A stretch of DNA of 46,635 nt from Planctomycetaceae bacterium (GCA_013823135.1 PNLP01000054.1:1-46635); one strand, 5' to 3'. Shown: positions 26,687 through 35,643, numbered from the stretch's first letter. Numbers and translations: made by a program. Notes: generated by a model not told the origin, from the letters alone.

Positions 26687-27172
26687 GTGGACGATCACGG
26701 TCACCGACCTACCTGCGGTTTTCGCCTGTCCGTCATGGATTTGTGCGTGACCGTAGTTGTCGCGGTGCTGTCGTATGTGGCGATTCAGACGATCGGACCG
26801 TTCGCGATCCTACTGCCATTCGTGTTCGGTCACTTCCTGCTCTTCTGCAATGTGTTCCGCATCGGCACCGATTTTGAAGTGCTCTGGGCGTGTTGGCTGA
26901 TCGTGATCGTAACGGTCACATCGTTTCTCGACTGCCTTGATTGGTGGCTGATACTGGCGTTGCAGACGCCGCTGACCGTGCTTCTCGTGATTCTTGCCAT
27001 GCGTTCACCCCGCTATCACGGAATCGGTTGTCGCAAGATCAACCCCGATCTCAACGCATACCTGAACGATCCGAAGCGAAACGAGGGATTCGTGCTGCGA
27101 ACGGTACGGAGACTTTTTCGGTTCCGAGAAGCTGACCCGACTGCGACCCGCCGCGAAGAGAAGCATCCGTGA
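26687..27172 (+). CDS. Membrane protein, unknown function
   Basis: Up to 161 aa, with three strongly hydrophobic segments (about residues 17-38, 40-58 and 66-106) and a basic cytosolic tail that ends in TATRREEKHP. No family recognised. The GTG at 26687 gives the longest form; an ATG at 26735 would start directly at the first helix and is equally plausible. It stops ten bases before the YdjM-like gene, so the two probably form an operon of membrane proteins. Confidence 0.6.
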   Translation: MDDHGHRPTCGFRLSVMDLCVTVVVAVLSYVAIQTIGPFAILLPFVFGHFLLFCNVFRIGTDFEVLWACWLIVIVTVTSFLDCLDWWLILALQTPLTVLLVILAMRSPRYHGIGCRKINPDLNAYLNDPKRNEGFVLRTVRRLFRFREADPTATRREEKHP

Positions 27173-27182
27173 GGCTTACGCA

Positions 27183-28085
27183 ATGGACATCGTCACGCAC
27201 ACGCTCATGGGGTCGATCGTCGCGAGCCCGTTTCTGAAGGATGACCCTGCGGTCGCATTTTGCATCATCTTCGGTTCGATGGCTCCCGATCTCGACGTCT
27301 TCACCCTTCATGTGAGCCGTCGCTTCTTCCTGAAATGTCATCAGACGTATACCCACGCGCTCCCGCTGATCGCACTGGGTGGTCTGCTGGTTGCGGGCAG
27401 TTTGTACCTCGCCGGGGTGAACGCCATTTGGCTCGTTGCGGCGTTCGCTGCGGGCATGGCTTTCCACGCGCTGCTCGACGCCACCAATACATACGGAGTG
27501 ACTTTGTTGGCACCGTTCACCACCCGGCGTTTCTGCACCGAATGGGTCTTCTTCATTGATTCGGTTGTCATCCTGGCAACGGTCACTTGTCTGCTGTTGA
27601 TCGGTGAGTTGGTGGTTGAGGGCGAGGCGGTGGGGCCGGGTGTTGCTGTGGGATATGTGGCGTTCCTGGCCGCCTACTGGATGTTGAAGGGGTATCTCTG
27701 GTACCGGGCCAAACGGCTGTCGCCGCGAGATACACTTTCGATCATTCCTTCCGCGGCCTTCCCCTGGCGGTTCCTCTGCTGCCAACCGCACGAACACGGG
27801 GTGCGGACTTTCACGCTCAACGCTCTCGACGGCACGATCAGCAACGAGGAAATTCACCCAGTGTTCGATGCAGAATTCGACGCGATCCTCAAGACTTTTC
27901 CGGAGTACCGACTCTTCCGGCAACTCTCGCCCGCGTATCACGTTGTTGCGGTCGACCGTCGTTCAGATGCAACATTGCTGACGGTCCGCGATCTGCGAAT
28001 CAGAAACTTCAACATCCGGTTCGGGCAACTCGACGTACGTCTTGCGGCGGATGGCTCTGTCGCGAATGTGGTCTTTCACACATGA
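27183..28085 (+). CDS. YdjM-family membrane-bound metal-dependent hydrolase (PF04307)
   Basis: The 300-aa product starts MDIVTHTLMGSIVASPFL, with FGSMAPDLDVF and KCHQTYTHALPLIALGG further on. The HT..., PDLD and HR/TH spacing is the signature of YdjM-like predicted metal hydrolases. About six membrane helices occupy residues 5-190. A soluble C-terminal extension of ~90 residues (ALDGTISNEEIHPVFDAEFD) is longer than in E. coli YdjM. Substrate unknown; the family is only predicted to be hydrolytic. Confidence 0.85.
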   Translation: MDIVTHTLMGSIVASPFLKDDPAVAFCIIFGSMAPDLDVFTLHVSRRFFLKCHQTYTHALPLIALGGLLVAGSLYLAGVNAIWLVAAFAAGMAFHALLDATNTYGVTLLAPFTTRRFCTEWVFFIDSVVILATVTCLLLIGELVVEGEAVGPGVAVGYVAFLAAYWMLKGYLWYRAKRLSPRDTLSIIPSAAFPWRFLCCQPHEHGVRTFTLNALDGTISNEEIHPVFDAEFDAILKTFPEYRLFRQLSPAYHVVAVDRRSDATLLTVRDLRIRNFNIRFGQLDVRLAADGSVANVVFHT

Positions 28086-28284
28086 CCGAGGATTCTTCCG
28101 TTGGCTGTGCAAATCCAATCACCACATTCAACAGGGTCGGCAGATGAACTTGAGCGTCACTCTGGCGTTCGCCCAAAGTCGCGTCGGTGCGTCGGACGTG
28201 TCTCGGACCGAAGTAAACTAATGGATCGTCGCAGAATCGCCGAGGATGCCCTCGGCGAGGGTCTTGACCGAGTTGCGGACGACT

Positions 28285-28968
28285 TCACCCCAGCCGGTCG
28301 TCGGTACCTTCCCTGCCGGTGAGGGGATCCGGCCGCAGGGACAGGCCCAGCGCCTCCCGCACCGAGTCGGGCAGTTCGACCTCCACGGGCGCGACCGGTT
28401 CCGATGGCGTCGGCATGGGCGCGGGCGAGGCAGCAATCTCGGGTGGGGCGCTCGGCGCGGATGGGTGAAGCTCATCGAACGCTGCGTACATCTCGTGCTT
28501 GTCCACGTCCTTGATTTGCCGGAACGCCTCGTCAAACGGCGGGATCGCACATTCGGATTCGCTCAACAGGTGGTCGTACTCGTACCGCTTCTCGGTGTCG
28601 CTCAGTAACTCATAGGCTTGGTTGATGCGAACGAACAGCGCCGTCGCTTCGGCCTTCTGGTCGTCCGGCACTGCGTCCGGGTGGTGGATTCGCTCCAACT
28701 CGCGGAATGCCCGGCGGATGGTTGCGGTGTCCGCGTCCTGAGTTACGCCGAGGATTTGGTATGGGTTCTCGCCACGGACGTTCGGCACCCAGTGCTGTGC
28801 CGACGAGGTCGTTCGGCCCAAACACAGGATCATGACGAAAACCGCGAGAACCACCAGCCCGAGAGTTACGCTGAACGTTGACAGTACGAGGGCGCTCGCG
28901 CCAAGCAAGAAGGTCCGCAGGACGCCGCCATCCGTGTCGCGGTTGAAGAGCCGGTTCAGAATGCTCAT
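28285..28968 (-). CDS. Membrane-anchored J-domain protein (DnaJ-like)
   Basis: The 227-aa product has a hydrophobic region at residues 18-51 that would anchor it in the membrane. A J domain follows from about residue 66: NPYQILGVTQDADTATIRRA, with the HPD tripeptide at residues 96-98 needed to stimulate Hsp70 ATPase. There is no G/F region or zinc centre, so it is a class C J-protein; a Pro/Ala-rich tail ends the protein. The ATG lies 11 bases after the Hsp70 stop codon, so it is a dedicated co-chaperone of that gene. The start at 28968 is chosen because the extension upstream is in the Hsp70 gene's frame-shifted shadow. Confidence 0.85.
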   Translation of the reverse strand: MSILNRLFNRDTDGGVLRTFLLGASALVLSTFSVTLGLVVLAVFVMILCLGRTTSSAQHWVPNVRGENPYQILGVTQDADTATIRRAFRELERIHHPDAVPDDQKAEATALFVRINQAYELLSDTEKRYEYDHLLSESECAIPPFDEAFRQIKDVDKHEMYAAFDELHPSAPSAPPEIAASPAPMPTPSEPVAPVEVELPDSVREALGLSLRPDPLTGREGTDDRLG

Positions 28969-28979
28969 TGGGCTTCTCG

Positions 28980-30899
28980 TTACCTTGCCTTCGCGCCGCA
29001 CTTCCCACAGAACCCAAACCCTTCGAGCAGCGCCGCCCCGCACGCCCCGCAGGTGTCCTTCCGCAGCGGGACGCCGCACTTCGCGCAGAACGCGAACCCC
29101 GGCGGCATCGCCGCCCCGCAGTTCCCGCACGCACCCTCCGCGGAGGGTGCCGCAACTCCCGCTGGCAGGTCGCGCAGCGACGCGTCCAGGTCTCGGGCGG
29201 CAATCGCCGCCAGGTCGTCATCCCCGGCCCGCAGCGCGGTCGCCAGTTGACGGGCGAACGCGGCGGCCGTCTGGCTGTGTTCCTCGGCGCTCGGGAGCGT
29301 GTTCGCCAGCTGCCGCTCGGCGTCCGCGAGCAGGTCCGCCCACTGCTGCCGGCGGCGGACCCGCTCCCCTTCGACCCGCGCCGCTGGCCGCGACCGCCGC
29401 GCCTCGCGCCTCAGTCGATCCACAGTCTCGCGGTCCAGGTTTTGTGAGTCCTTGATAGTCACGCTCTGGCTCGCACCAGTGGTGCGGTCCTTCGCCGTCA
29501 CATGCAGAATGTCATTCGCGTCCAGATGGAACGTGATGTCCACTGCCGCCGCATCGCGTGGCCGTGGCGGGTCGAAGAGTAACTCCACCTCGCCGAGTTT
29601 CAGGTTGTTGGCGACCAGTTCGCTCTCGCCCTGATACACCCCGATCGCCACCGACCGTTGGTAGTCGGCGGCCGGGGCGTACTCGTTCGTCCGCGTACAC
29701 GGGATACGGGTGTTCGCGTCGATCAAGCGGGAGAACATCGTCCCGTGGATGGCCGTGCCCAGCGACAGCGCGGTCGTGTCCACCAGCACAATCCGCTCGA
29801 CGGCGCTCTTGCGGTGGATGATGCCGGCCTGCACCGCCGCGCCGAGCGCCACCGCCTCGTCCGGGTTCACGTCCGCCCGCACCCGACCACGGAAGATGTT
29901 GCCCACCAATTGTCGCACCGCTGGCACTCGCGTCTCGCCGCCCACGAGCAGGATGTCGCACCCCTCCAACTGGTTCTCCAACACGTCCGGGTGTGCGTCC
30001 CGATAGCGCGGCTTGCGGAGTTCTTCGGTCACCTTCCAGGCGGTTGCGCGGAGGCGGCCGAACAGGTCGCGGCACATACCCTCGAACGCGGCGCGGGTGA
30101 GGATCGCGTCGAACCCCTTCCCGCCGAACAGGTTCTCGATCCGCACCCGCACCTCGGGGGCCAAGGTGAGGGCGTGCTTGGCCGCCGCCGCCCACTCGTG
30201 GACGAGGCACATCGCCGGCACGTCCCGCCGGATGCCGTGCCCGGTCTGCGCCTCGAACTCGCGCACGACCCACTGCACGATGCGGTGATTGAAGTCGTCC
30301 CCGCCGAGGTTGTTGTCGCCGATCGAGTACAGCACCTCGTACAGCCCGCCGCCGGCCTCGACGACGGAGATATCGAACGTCCCCCCGCCAAGATCGAACA
30401 CGACCAAGACGCTGGAGAGTTGGTGATGGTGGCCATAGGCCAGGGCTGCGGCCGTCGGCTCGTTCAGCACCCGCAGTACGTCGAACCCGGCGATCTCGCC
30501 GGCGTCTTTCGTGGCCTGCCGCTGGCGGCTGTTGAAGTTCGCGGGCACGGTCACGACGACCTCGTCGATCGGTTGGCCGAGCTTCACCTCACCGTATTCC
30601 TTCAGGTGGGCCAACACCAGGGCTGACACGCTCTCGGGCGTGTACTCGGTGCCCAGGACGGTACGCGAGTATCGCTCGCCCATCCGCCGCTTGATTGACG
30701 CGAACGTGTTCGCAGGGTGCGTGAGGAGGCGACTGCGGGCCTTCTTCCCGACCACGATCCCGTCGGGAAGGACAGCCACGACTGAGGGCGTGACGGGGGC
30801 ACCGAGGTCATTGGGGATGATGACGGGGCGGGCGCCGTCCAGAACCGCCAGGCACGAGTTTGTGGTGCCGAGGTCGATCCCGGCGCTGACCTTCTCCAT
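28980..30899 (-). CDS. Hsp70 (DnaK) homologue with C-terminal double zinc ribbon
   Basis: The 639-aa product has the Hsp70 ATPase signatures GIDLGTTNSCLAVL (residue 7 on), VFDLGGGTFDISVV and DILLVGGETRVPAVRQLVG, and the beta-sandwich substrate domain. The helical lid is short, and the last ~60 residues are two zinc ribbons, CGNCGAAMPPGFAFCAKCG and CGACGAALLEGFGFCGKCG. A canonical DnaK ends in a disordered EEVD-like tail, so this is a specialised paralogue. The ATG at 30899 begins right at the ATPase domain. It sits between Ro60 and the J-protein, an arrangement suggesting a chaperone system dedicated to RNA-protein complexes. Confidence 0.9.
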   Translation of the reverse strand: MEKVSAGIDLGTTNSCLAVLDGARPVIIPNDLGAPVTPSVVAVLPDGIVVGKKARSRLLTHPANTFASIKRRMGERYSRTVLGTEYTPESVSALVLAHLKEYGEVKLGQPIDEVVVTVPANFNSRQRQATKDAGEIAGFDVLRVLNEPTAAALAYGHHHQLSSVLVVFDLGGGTFDISVVEAGGGLYEVLYSIGDNNLGGDDFNHRIVQWVVREFEAQTGHGIRRDVPAMCLVHEWAAAAKHALTLAPEVRVRIENLFGGKGFDAILTRAAFEGMCRDLFGRLRATAWKVTEELRKPRYRDAHPDVLENQLEGCDILLVGGETRVPAVRQLVGNIFRGRVRADVNPDEAVALGAAVQAGIIHRKSAVERIVLVDTTALSLGTAIHGTMFSRLIDANTRIPCTRTNEYAPAADYQRSVAIGVYQGESELVANNLKLGEVELLFDPPRPRDAAAVDITFHLDANDILHVTAKDRTTGASQSVTIKDSQNLDRETVDRLRREARRSRPAARVEGERVRRRQQWADLLADAERQLANTLPSAEEHSQTAAAFARQLATALRAGDDDLAAIAARDLDASLRDLPAGVAAPSAEGACGNCGAAMPPGFAFCAKCGVPLRKDTCGACGAALLEGFGFCGKCGAKAR

Positions 30900-31188
30900 C
30901 GGCCCCTCGACTTGGTGGCTGTCGCTGTTACGCGGTCCATGATACCGCCGACTGCCCCCGACTCCAATCGGACCGGACGATTGTGGAGTTGGCAAACGTG
31001 GGCGGGCGACGGCGCTACTGTCCGACAGGTGGCCGAGGCGTTGCGGGCATCTGGGGACGTGGATGCGTTCCCGCAGTACCTGGATCTGGTCGCCGGAATG
31101 CGAGTGGCAGCCTGACGAGGGCCAAGTGCCGGGGCGCCACGTTGAAGGGTGCTGAGGGCGGGTCCCGAAGCGGCAGTGGCTGAAGTGG
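30900..31188. other. Intergenic region between Ro60 and Hsp70 genes
   Basis: This 289-base gap has no convincing gene. On the minus strand a 9-bp hairpin with a two-base bulge forms at 30988-30962, and its loop region contains GGTCCGA, the heptamer of the Ro-binding strand of vertebrate Y RNAs; the partner TTGACC is not found. On the plus strand a short frame (30912-31115) ends in RQVAEALRASGDVDAFPQYL and may be the tail of a lost gene. Either reading is weak. Confidence 0.35.
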
Positions 31189-32850
31189 TTAGAATGTGGG
31201 CGTGATCCCATCACCCAGGTCATCTTGGAGGGCGAACTGGCTGAGCAACTGTGGCACCGCCATGTCGAACCCGACGACATCGAGCATCCCCGCGTCATCT
31301 GGGTCGGCGAGGGTGAACTCGTTCGACACCATCCCCATGACCACCAGTTTCGCCGGGATACCGGTGCTCTCCCGATACTGCCGCAATGCCTGGACCGGAT
31401 GGACGGCACCGTGCCACGTCTCGCTATCCGTGTACACCACGAACACGTCCACCGCCCGCTTCCGCTCCAGGGCGTAGAGCATCGGCAACGCACAGTCGGT
31501 CGGCCCCATCGGCAACCCACTCACCATTTGAGTGACGGCATCCAACCGCTGACCGGGACGGATGGCGAGCGGCTCTACCCCAGTCCGGCCTGCCCCGTGG
31601 CCGCGACCGGTAAAGCCGATGATGTGATGTGCCGGTTCCGTCGCTGCCGTGACCAGGGCCATCGCCGCCGACGCCTCCCGAGCGGACAGGTTCGGCACGC
31701 CGGCCACCATGCTGCCCGCCATACTGCCGGACACATCCAGCGCAAGCAGCCACCGCTTCCCGGTCGGCTCGACGTGGGCGAACGCCGCGTAGAAGGCCGT
31801 GTCGAGGGCGTTCAACACCTCGGGCACCGGAGTCCACACGCCCGCCCCGCGAGCCCCGCGACCAGAGGCATACGTTTGTAACGCAACGAGCAGCGAGACC
31901 GGGTGCAGCCGGGACCGGCGTAACCACTCGCGGTCGCCGAGCGCCGCAACGACCCGCTCGACCGCCTTCTCGCCCGGTGCGAGCAAGCCCACTCGGGTCA
32001 TGGTCGCGAGGTTTCGCACCATCGCCCCGAGTGGCATTTTCTCCAGGAGCGCATCCCAGACCGTCGCGTCTGTCAGCCAACGGGTCGGGATGCACTCGCG
32101 AACTAACCCGTACTCGCGAATGAGTCGGACAATGTCGGCGGCCGTGGCGGCGCGGTTGGCAGCCTCGAACGCGGCAAGCAGGGCGAGTGGGTCGGATGTC
32201 GCGAGAGTTTCCAGGCCGGGAAGCCCACCCTTGCCGACGGCCCACTGTGCGGCCGCGTTCGCCGGCCCGGTCAATTTCACATGGCACAGGCGAAGTAAGT
32301 CGCGGTGCGACCACCCGCCGCGCTGCTGGTACTTGGCGAGTTGGTACGCCAGTTCTCGCGGTTCACGGTCCGCGTACCAGGCTCCGACTGCTCGCTTGAG
32401 ACCCCGCCCCCACCCGCGGAACCCTTCGGCCGCCTGGACGAACCCGAACAGGTGAGTGCCAGTGCGGCATACTCGCGGGACAGCGGCTAGCGCAACGGAT
32501 CGGGTGGCAGCGTCACCCATGCCGGCGGCCAGTGCCAGGGCGAACACCGCCGGATCGTTCTTCGGGGCGTGGCCGGCCTCGCTGACGACGGCGATACGTG
32601 CCACCGTTCGAGGTCCGTCGGCGGCCACGCACCGACGCACTGCCTCGGCATTCTGTACGGTCAACGTCCGCTCGGTGGCGTAGTAACTACCACCCTCGCA
32701 GCCGAGGATCAGGAACCGGTCGAGCCGGGTCCAGTCGTCCACGCTGAAGGAGTAACCACCGGCGCTATTACAAATCTGTTTGCTGCCGGGGATCGGCTCT
32801 GACTGTGGGGTGCATCGAGTCGAATAGTGGCGAGTGTAGGGAGTCGTCAA
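31189..32850 (-). CDS. rsr: Ro60/Rsr orthologue (TROVE + VWA domains)
   Basis: The 553-aa product is a bacterial Ro60. RLDRFLILGCEGGSYYATER and the following helical HEAT-like repeats form the TROVE RNA-binding ring, and the C-terminal VWA domain carries the MIDAS DVSGS (near residue 373), GPTDCALPM and VYTDSETW. Ro60 binds Y RNAs and misfolded RNA ends and tethers RNA-processing enzymes. The start is a TTG at 32850 with GAGG seven bases upstream; it gives TPQSEPIPGSKQ near the N-terminus as in other Ro60 proteins, while the open frame to 33042 is leader. A sigma-54 promoter lies 230 bases upstream. Confidence 0.92.
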   Translation of the reverse strand: MTTPYTRHYSTRCTPQSEPIPGSKQICNSAGGYSFSVDDWTRLDRFLILGCEGGSYYATERTLTVQNAEAVRRCVAADGPRTVARIAVVSEAGHAPKNDPAVFALALAAGMGDAATRSVALAAVPRVCRTGTHLFGFVQAAEGFRGWGRGLKRAVGAWYADREPRELAYQLAKYQQRGGWSHRDLLRLCHVKLTGPANAAAQWAVGKGGLPGLETLATSDPLALLAAFEAANRAATAADIVRLIREYGLVRECIPTRWLTDATVWDALLEKMPLGAMVRNLATMTRVGLLAPGEKAVERVVAALGDREWLRRSRLHPVSLLVALQTYASGRGARGAGVWTPVPEVLNALDTAFYAAFAHVEPTGKRWLLALDVSGSMAGSMVAGVPNLSAREASAAMALVTAATEPAHHIIGFTGRGHGAGRTGVEPLAIRPGQRLDAVTQMVSGLPMGPTDCALPMLYALERKRAVDVFVVYTDSETWHGAVHPVQALRQYRESTGIPAKLVVMGMVSNEFTLADPDDAGMLDVVGFDMAVPQLLSQFALQDDLGDGITPTF

Positions 32851-33072
32851 CGGGCGACCTCGTCGAGGAGAAATCGGTGCCGGGTTTAGCCCGGAGGGCG
32901 GTGGTGGGGTGGAGTTCCACCCCACCGCCCGTTCGGTTACGGGGGATGAGCCCGCGACGCCGGCGGCAAAACCGGCTTCATCATCGTCTCCGTCGGATGG
33001 TGCAACGAGGTAACCTTCACCGGTCGGCTCGCCGGCTTCCACGCCGGCCGAACAATGTGTTGGGGAAGGTTC
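32851..33072 (-). ncRNA. Structured leader / candidate Y RNA upstream of Ro60
   Basis: Transcription from the sigma-54 promoter should start near 33072, leaving ~220 untranslated bases before the Ro60 TTG. This leader folds into strong hairpins: GCCGGC arms at 33048-33031, a 10-11-bp hairpin (GGTGGGGTGGA arms) at 32926-32903, and CCGGG/CCCGG at 32894-32880. Bacterial Y RNAs are commonly encoded beside rsr and have a tRNA-like module; no tRNA-like cloverleaf was found here. It may equally be a regulatory leader or a GC-rich dispersed repeat. Confidence 0.35.
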
Positions 33073-33080
33073 TTCTCCCT

Positions 33081-33100
33081 AACGCAAGCACGATGCCAAA
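33081..33100 (-). promoter_or_regulatory. Sigma-54 promoter of the Ro60-Hsp70-J cluster
   Basis: The minus strand reads TTTGGCATCGTGCTTGCGTT: TTGGCA at -24 and TTGC at -12, with the diagnostic GG (33097-33096) and GC (33085-33084) separated by exactly ten bases. The expected start of transcription is about 12 bases downstream. The divergent gene encodes a sigma-54 activator, so regulator and target promoter share one intergenic region, as in rtcR-controlled RNA-repair operons. Confidence 0.8.
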
Positions 33101-33308
33101 TCCGCCACGCGACTGGTGGGATTGTTTGTCTCGCAGAACGCGAGGGAACACTTCCGAGTGCAAGTCGATGGCGAGCCAGTAAGTTCGGGCCGCCCGCCGC
33201 CCGCTCCTAGTGGACAGAAAGTATTTCAGACATCGCTTCGCCCTTGGACGCGGGGCGATGGCCGTGTACAAACGGGGTTGTCATTTCGTCCAACCCAATG
33301 GTGATCCG

Positions 33309-34907
33309 ATGCCGGCCCGTCGCGTCCTCGTGTCGTGGATCGGTTACGCCGACTTCCGCGCGCTTGCGGCCACGCTCCCACCCGAGCAGGCGGCCGAGGT
33401 GCTCCGGGGGCTGAACCCGCCGACGCCTCTCGCCGGGCAAGCGGGGCCGCTCAAGACGCTGCTCGACTGCGAGCACTTCGACGAGGTCCACCTGCTCACC
33501 AGCCACACCGGCTCACGGAACCGTCTGTACGCTCAGTGGGTCGCCCGGGACCCAGTTCTGCATCGCGTCACGGTGAGCAACCCGACGGATTACACCGAGA
33601 TCTTCCGGCTGACCGACGCCGAGTTAACCAAGGTGATCGCACTGCCCCGGGCAGCGGACGTGGAACTCTGCATCCACCTGAGCCCCGGCACGCCGACCAT
33701 GACCGCTACCTGGGTTCTCCTCGGCAAGAGCAAGTATCAACCGGCGACCTTCTACCAGACGCACGACGGCCGAGCTTGGGTGACCACCGTCCCTTTCGAT
33801 CTGGTGGTTGATTACGTGCCAACGGTGTTACGGGACGCCGACGCCCGGCTCCAGGCTCTGGCAGCCGACGGACCGCAAGACGTGGCCGGGTTCGAGGCGG
33901 TGGTCGGCGACGGCCCGGCCATCCGACTCGCTGTCGGTCGCGCCCGCCGCGCCGCCCGCCGAGATGTGTCGGTTCTCATCCTGGGTGAGAGCGGAACCGG
34001 GAAGGAACTGTTTGCCCGCGCCATCCACGAAGCCAGTCCTCGCCGCGAGCGGCCGTTCGTGGCCATCAACTGTGCTGCCATGTCTCGTGAGTTGCTTGAG
34101 AGCGAGTTGTTCGGGCACAGGAAGGGGGCGTTCACCGGAGCGGACCGAGACAGGGAGGGAGCGTTCACGGTGGCCGACGGCGGAACGCTGTTCCTCGACG
34201 AGGTTGGCGAGTGCGACTCCGCGATGCAGGCGAAACTTCTCCGGGTACTCCAGCCACCGACCGACGGTCCGCCCTGTGCGCGGGCCTTCAGCAGAGTCGG
34301 CGACACACGACCGCTGTCGAGCGACGTGCGGGTTATCGCGGCAACCAACCGCGACCTGCTCGGCTGCGTCGCCCGGCACCAGTTCCGTGAAGACCTCTAC
34401 TACCGGCTCGCGGTCCTCACGGTCAAACTCCCGCCACTGCGGGAGCGATTGAGTGACATCCCGGCCATTGCGGGCCGGTTGTTGGAGCGGATCAACCGGG
34501 AGTTCGCCAGGCAGGAGCCGGGTTACCGACCGAAACGGCTGTCGAGCGCCGCGCTGCGGTTCGTGGCGGCTTACCTTTGGCCGGGGAACGTGCGTCAGTT
34601 GCAGAATACCCTGACTCAGGCGGCGGTTCTGACGGACGGAGACGTGATCGACCGGCGAGACGTCGAGGACGCGGTCCCCGAAGTGGCCACCGACGGAGCG
34701 TCGGCCAGCGACGTACTGGCGCTCCCGTTGGGCGGCGGGTTCAGCCTCGCGAAGCATCTGGAAGAAATCCAGCGGCATTACCTTCGACGGGCGCTCGTCG
34801 AGGCTGGCGGGGTGCAGCGGCGTGCCGCCACGCTGCTCGGGTACGGGAATTACCAGACCCTCGCGGCCCAACTCGACCGGTTGGGCGTCGACAAGACGGT
34901 CCGGTGA
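33309..34907 (+). CDS. RtcR-like CARF/sigma-54 transcriptional activator
   Basis: The 532-aa product is a bacterial enhancer-binding protein. An N-terminal CARF-like sensor (residues 1-165) contains VLVSWIGYADF, LKTLLDCEHFDEVHLLTSH, NPTDYTEIFRL and the ligand-loop SPGTPTM (125-131). The AAA+ domain has Walker A GESGTGKE (226-233), the sigma-54 contact GAFTGA (273-278) and Walker B TLFLDEVGE (293-301). A C-terminal helix-turn-helix of Fis type ends in RRAATLLGYGNYQTLAAQLD. CARF domains sense cyclic-phosphate-ended or cyclic oligonucleotides. The ATG at 33309 is preferred because the domain begins at once; upstream sequence is the promoter region. Confidence 0.88.
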   Translation: MPARRVLVSWIGYADFRALAATLPPEQAAEVLRGLNPPTPLAGQAGPLKTLLDCEHFDEVHLLTSHTGSRNRLYAQWVARDPVLHRVTVSNPTDYTEIFRLTDAELTKVIALPRAADVELCIHLSPGTPTMTATWVLLGKSKYQPATFYQTHDGRAWVTTVPFDLVVDYVPTVLRDADARLQALAADGPQDVAGFEAVVGDGPAIRLAVGRARRAARRDVSVLILGESGTGKELFARAIHEASPRRERPFVAINCAAMSRELLESELFGHRKGAFTGADRDREGAFTVADGGTLFLDEVGECDSAMQAKLLRVLQPPTDGPPCARAFSRVGDTRPLSSDVRVIAATNRDLLGCVARHQFREDLYYRLAVLTVKLPPLRERLSDIPAIAGRLLERINREFARQEPGYRPKRLSSAALRFVAAYLWPGNVRQLQNTLTQAAVLTDGDVIDRRDVEDAVPEVATDGASASDVLALPLGGGFSLAKHLEEIQRHYLRRALVEAGGVQRRAATLLGYGNYQTLAAQLDRLGVDKTVR

Positions 34908-35011
34908 CCTTCGGCCGGCACGCACCTACCGCGCCTCGCGACAGATCATTCCCGCAAATACCCCAGTTGAGGTCACGTTCCTCAACGCACTTCAAATCAT
35001 GGGCCGTTTCG

Positions 35012-35643
35012 ATGAGCCGAATCGGGGACGCGAGGAAATGGCTGACAGGGTGGTTCTGGCGTGCAGACCTGATCGTCCTGGTCGCTGCAGGTCTCGTCGC
35101 AGGTGGTGTGTGGGCGTTCCTTGTCATCGCCGACGTGGTGAGCGAGGGGGGGCACGGGCAGACCGACGCCCGGATATTGCGGGCGATGCGTGAGACCGAC
35201 GACGTGCGCAAACCAGTCGGGCCGCGCTGGCTCGAAGAAGCGGGCCGGGATGTCACCGCCCTGGGCGGGCAAACCGTGCTGACCTTGCTCGTCGGGTCCG
35301 TTCTTGGCTACCTCGTGATCGCCCGGCGGCATCATGCCGCAATACTCATTTTGATCGCCACTGTTGGCGGAGCACTGCTGTCGACCGCCTTGAAGGGGCT
35401 ATACTCGCGCCCCAGGCCCGATGTTGTTCCCCACTTGGCATACGTCACGTCGTATAGCTTCCCAAGCGGGCATGCGATGCTGTCGGCGGTCGTTTACCTG
35501 ACCCTCGGGGCACTCCTGGCTCGCCTTGTTGAGGGCCGCTGGACCAAACTCTACTTTGTCGGCGTGGCGGTACTGCTGACTATCCTGGTCGGGAGCAGTC
35601 GAGTCTACCTGGGGGTCCATTACCCAACGGATGTGGCGGCTGG
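35012..35643 (+). pseudogene. PAP2-family phosphatase gene, 5' part (split by an insertion sequence)
   Basis: This part encodes residues 1-211 of a membrane phosphatase of the PAP2 superfamily: hydrophobic helices from residue 15, KGLYSRPRPDVVPHL (motif 1, KxxxxxxRP), SYSFPSGHAMLSAVVYL (motif 2, PSGH) and SSRVYLGVHYPTDVAAG (motif 3, SRxxxxxHxxxD). The coding sequence stops matching just after DVAAG, where the IS begins; the next residues (NVSEITSLNAT) come from the IS end. The ATG at 35012 gives a normal N-terminus. All three catalytic motifs lie before the break. Confidence 0.85.

Noticed and set aside
29658..30626. Plus-strand frame of 322 codons
   Set aside because: Antisense to the Hsp70 ATPase domain.
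31189..33042. Ro60 start at 33042 giving 64 extra residues
   Set aside because: The extension is Pro/Gly-rich, overlaps the predicted leader and lies close to the transcription start; the TTG at 32850 has GAGG and gives the family-typical N-terminus.
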